Of a stretch of DNA of 64,000 nt, positions 63,122 through 64,000 are shown one piece after another. Where the stretch lies: the NCBI RefSeq assembly GCF_010667645.1, contig NZ_WHZV01000004.1, positions 167,940 through 231,939 of the forward strand, given 5' to 3'. A model generated the notes under the pieces. That model made no database searches. It was not told the origin of the DNA and saw nothing but the letters and a program-made list of their open reading frames with translations. Position 1 is the first letter of the stretch; the number at the start of each line of letters is the position of its first letter. This stretch comes from Bifidobacterium platyrrhinorum. GTDB taxonomy: Bacteria > Actinomycetota > Actinomycetes > Actinomycetales > Bifidobacteriaceae. The translations under genes and the position numbers were made by a program.

Positions 63122-63291
63122 GCGGCGGTTCTTACGGACGTGGTCGACGTTTTCCGTAAGAACCGCCGCATACTCTTCGCAAGGGGCGGATATTACGGAG
63201 CCGACCGGCTTGCTCCGTAAAAAACGCCTCTGAGTCGACGTAAGCGGCGGATTCCACGGAGCGGTGGGTCGATCTCCGTGGAATCCGCCGC
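63122..63291. repeat. Array of three related hairpins between the tRNA-Glu copies
   Basis: Hairpin 1: GCGGCGGTTCTTACGGA (63122-63138) with its perfect complement at 63153-63169. Hairpin 2: GGCGGATATTACGGAGC (63185-63201) with GCTCCGTAAAAAACGCC (63212-63228), partly mismatched. Hairpin 3: GCGGCGGATTCCACGGAG (63244-63261) with its perfect complement at 63274-63291. The arms are variants of one sequence at a spacing of about 60 bp. The remainder to 63575 has a 22-bp direct repeat (63374-63395 and 63404-63425) and no credible gene. Confidence 0.82.
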
Positions 63292-63575
63292 TGTGGGCTG
63301 TGAGCTAGGGGCTTATGGGCTATGGGGTGGTGCCAAGGGGGTTCCCGTGTCGGGAACGGGATGTCCAACTGGCCGTGGGTTACGGGGATGGTGCCGGCGG
63401 AGTCGTGGGTTATGGGGATGGTGCCATGGGCGGTTGCGCTGTGGCGATGCGCCGGGCGGCATCATGTGGCGGTGGCTTTTTCGAAGTCGAGTCGTCTTTT
63501 TGGGGAGTCGCATGATGTGCCATGCGTCTTCGTATGATGCCGAAACCGTTGGAAATACTGGCGACACGCCGTAAG

Positions 63576-63604
63576 TTGCGCGTGGTGTGACGTGCGCGTA
63601 TATT
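63576..63604 (+). promoter_or_regulatory. Promoter of tRNA-Glu copy 2
   Basis: TTGCGC (63576-63581), 17-bp spacer, TATATT (63599-63604). The sequence from TATATTAATCACTCGTTGC into the tRNA repeats that of copy 1, so promoter and tRNA were duplicated together, but the -35 zone differs. Confidence 0.75.
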
Positions 63605-63662
63605 AATCACTCGTTGCACGGTTCACCGAGCAACACGGTGGAAACACCGGAAAACAGAATAA

Positions 63663-63735
63663 GCCCCCATCGTCTAGCGGTCTAGGACTACGCCCTCTCA
63701 CGGCGCCAACACCGGTTCAAATCCGGTTGGGGGTA
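63663..63735 (+). tRNA. tRNA-Glu (CTC), copy 2
   Basis: Identical over all 73 bases to the copy at 62984-63056, with the same CTC anticodon. It is followed after 38 bases by tRNA-Gln, so the two are probably co-transcribed. Confidence 0.97.
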
Positions 63736-63773
63736 CGACGGACGGTTCTTCGGAATCGTTACGCCAGCCAAAT

Positions 63774-63848
63774 TGGGGTGTGGTGTAATTGGCAACACAG
63801 CTGATTCTGGTTCAGCCATTCTTGGTTCGAGTCCAGGCACCCCAGCCA
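63774..63848 (+). tRNA. tRNA-Gln (CTG)
   Basis: Acceptor TGGGGTG pairs with CACCCCA, discriminator G, and the CCA end is encoded (63846-63848). The anticodon stem GCTGA/TCAGC encloses the loop TTCTGGT, giving anticodon CTG for CAG codons. T-arm CTTGGTTCGAGTCCAGG. The CCA distinguishes it from the two tRNA-Glu genes. Confidence 0.95.
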
Positions 63849-63851
63849 ATG

Positions 63852-63880
63852 AAAACCCTCGCGAAAGCGAGGGTTTTCTT
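63852..63880 (+). terminator. Terminator of the tRNA-Glu/tRNA-Gln unit
   Basis: AAAACCCTCGC (63852-63862), GAAA tetraloop, GCGAGGGTTTT (63867-63877), then CTTG. The last 120 bases of the window hold nothing I can identify beyond an imperfect inverted repeat GGAACTAAAC / GTTTTAGAGTTCC near 63931-63959. Confidence 0.9.
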
Positions 63881-64000
63881 GTTTCAACAGCTCTTCCTCG
63901 TATCAATCCCGTACCGCAATCCCGGCCTATAGGAACTAAACGTGGTGTTTTAGAGTTCCCGGGCGTGATGCGGATGCTGTCGCAGGATTTTCCGTTGCCT

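Noticed and set aside
63931..63959. GTTTTAGAG sequence resembling the start of a type II CRISPR repeat
   Set aside because: It occurs once, has no spacers or second repeat, and no cas genes or tracrRNA-like sequence are nearby. It is better explained as part of a chance inverted repeat.

Overview
The window looks like a chromosomal segment of a Bifidobacterium (Actinobacteria). I infer this from the high GC content, TANNNT-type -10 boxes (several of them 6-8 bases from the start codon, suggesting leaderless mRNAs), an aspartokinase made from two separate genes, a short 505-residue formate-tetrahydrofolate ligase, C69 dipeptidase, UDP-galactopyranose mutase, and sortase-built pili with LPxTG pilins. 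No species was assigned and no search was run. Most of the window is ordinary housekeeping and metabolic DNA. The accessory part is about 3.0-15.5 kb, plus the repeat-rich right end (62.5-64 kb).

Layout. 1-1.9 kb: tail of dnaX (gamma/tau) and recR. 1.9-8.6 kb: sortase-dependent pilus locus, with a class C sortase on the minus strand diverging from a large beta-helix/Cna_B tip pilin (LPFTG) and a major pilin (LPKTG). A run of 8 G lies in the spacer of the candidate pilus promoter. 8.6-10.6 kb: accessory DNA with an AT-rich orphan ORF, a decayed AAA-ATPase fragment, nested palindromic repeats and two copies of a ~280 bp non-coding element. 10.6-14.6 kb: minus-strand operon of a polar amino-acid ABC transporter plus a CapA-family protein. 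15.6-18.3 kb: aspartate-family genes (aspartokinase alpha and ACT-domain beta, asd). 18.5-24.8 kb: a DUF5701 protein, two tandem zinc-ribbon/PASTA membrane proteins and a related Ser-rich exported protein. 24.9-32.3 kb: metallophosphoesterase, leuA, class A PBP, glf. 32.4-38.7 kb: SRP RNA, PAP2 phosphatase, topA, tmk, DNA polymerase III delta prime. 38.9-43.6 kb: a zinc-ribbon multi-TM protein, a LacI regulator, and divergent ptsH and ptsI. 43.9-48.7 kb: GntR regulator and a lactose/cellobiose-type PTS (IIC, IIB, IIA) with a GH1 6-phospho-beta-glucosidase. 49-55 kb: PEBP-like protein, dipeptidase, fhs, MIF-like tautomerase, aldehyde dehydrogenase. 55.3-62.5 kb: GtrA, MFS transporter, histidine phosphatase, an unknown acidic protein, DUF805 protein, gltX. 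62.9-63.9 kb: two identical tRNA-Glu(CTC) genes flanking a hairpin array, then tRNA-Gln(CTG).

How the genes work together. HPr and EI feed phosphate to the 45-47 kb PTS, whose imported phospho-beta-glucoside would be hydrolysed by the GH1 enzyme. The GntR protein next to it is the natural candidate regulator, and a textbook promoter followed by a 17-bp palindrome sits in front of the IIC gene. Aspartokinase and Asd supply the Lys/Thr/Met branch. PBP, Glf, GtrA and CapA concern the cell envelope.

The most unusual signals are: the G8 tract in the spacer of the pilus promoter; the DPW peptide repeats of the DnaX tail; the paired zinc-ribbon/PASTA proteins; the duplicated non-coding elements and TTGAGTGCG-motif cluster at 9.4-10.6 kb; a dispersed GGCGGATATTACGGAG hairpin family; an HTH-like tail on TopA; and several long perfect palindromes at convergent gene ends without a U-tract.
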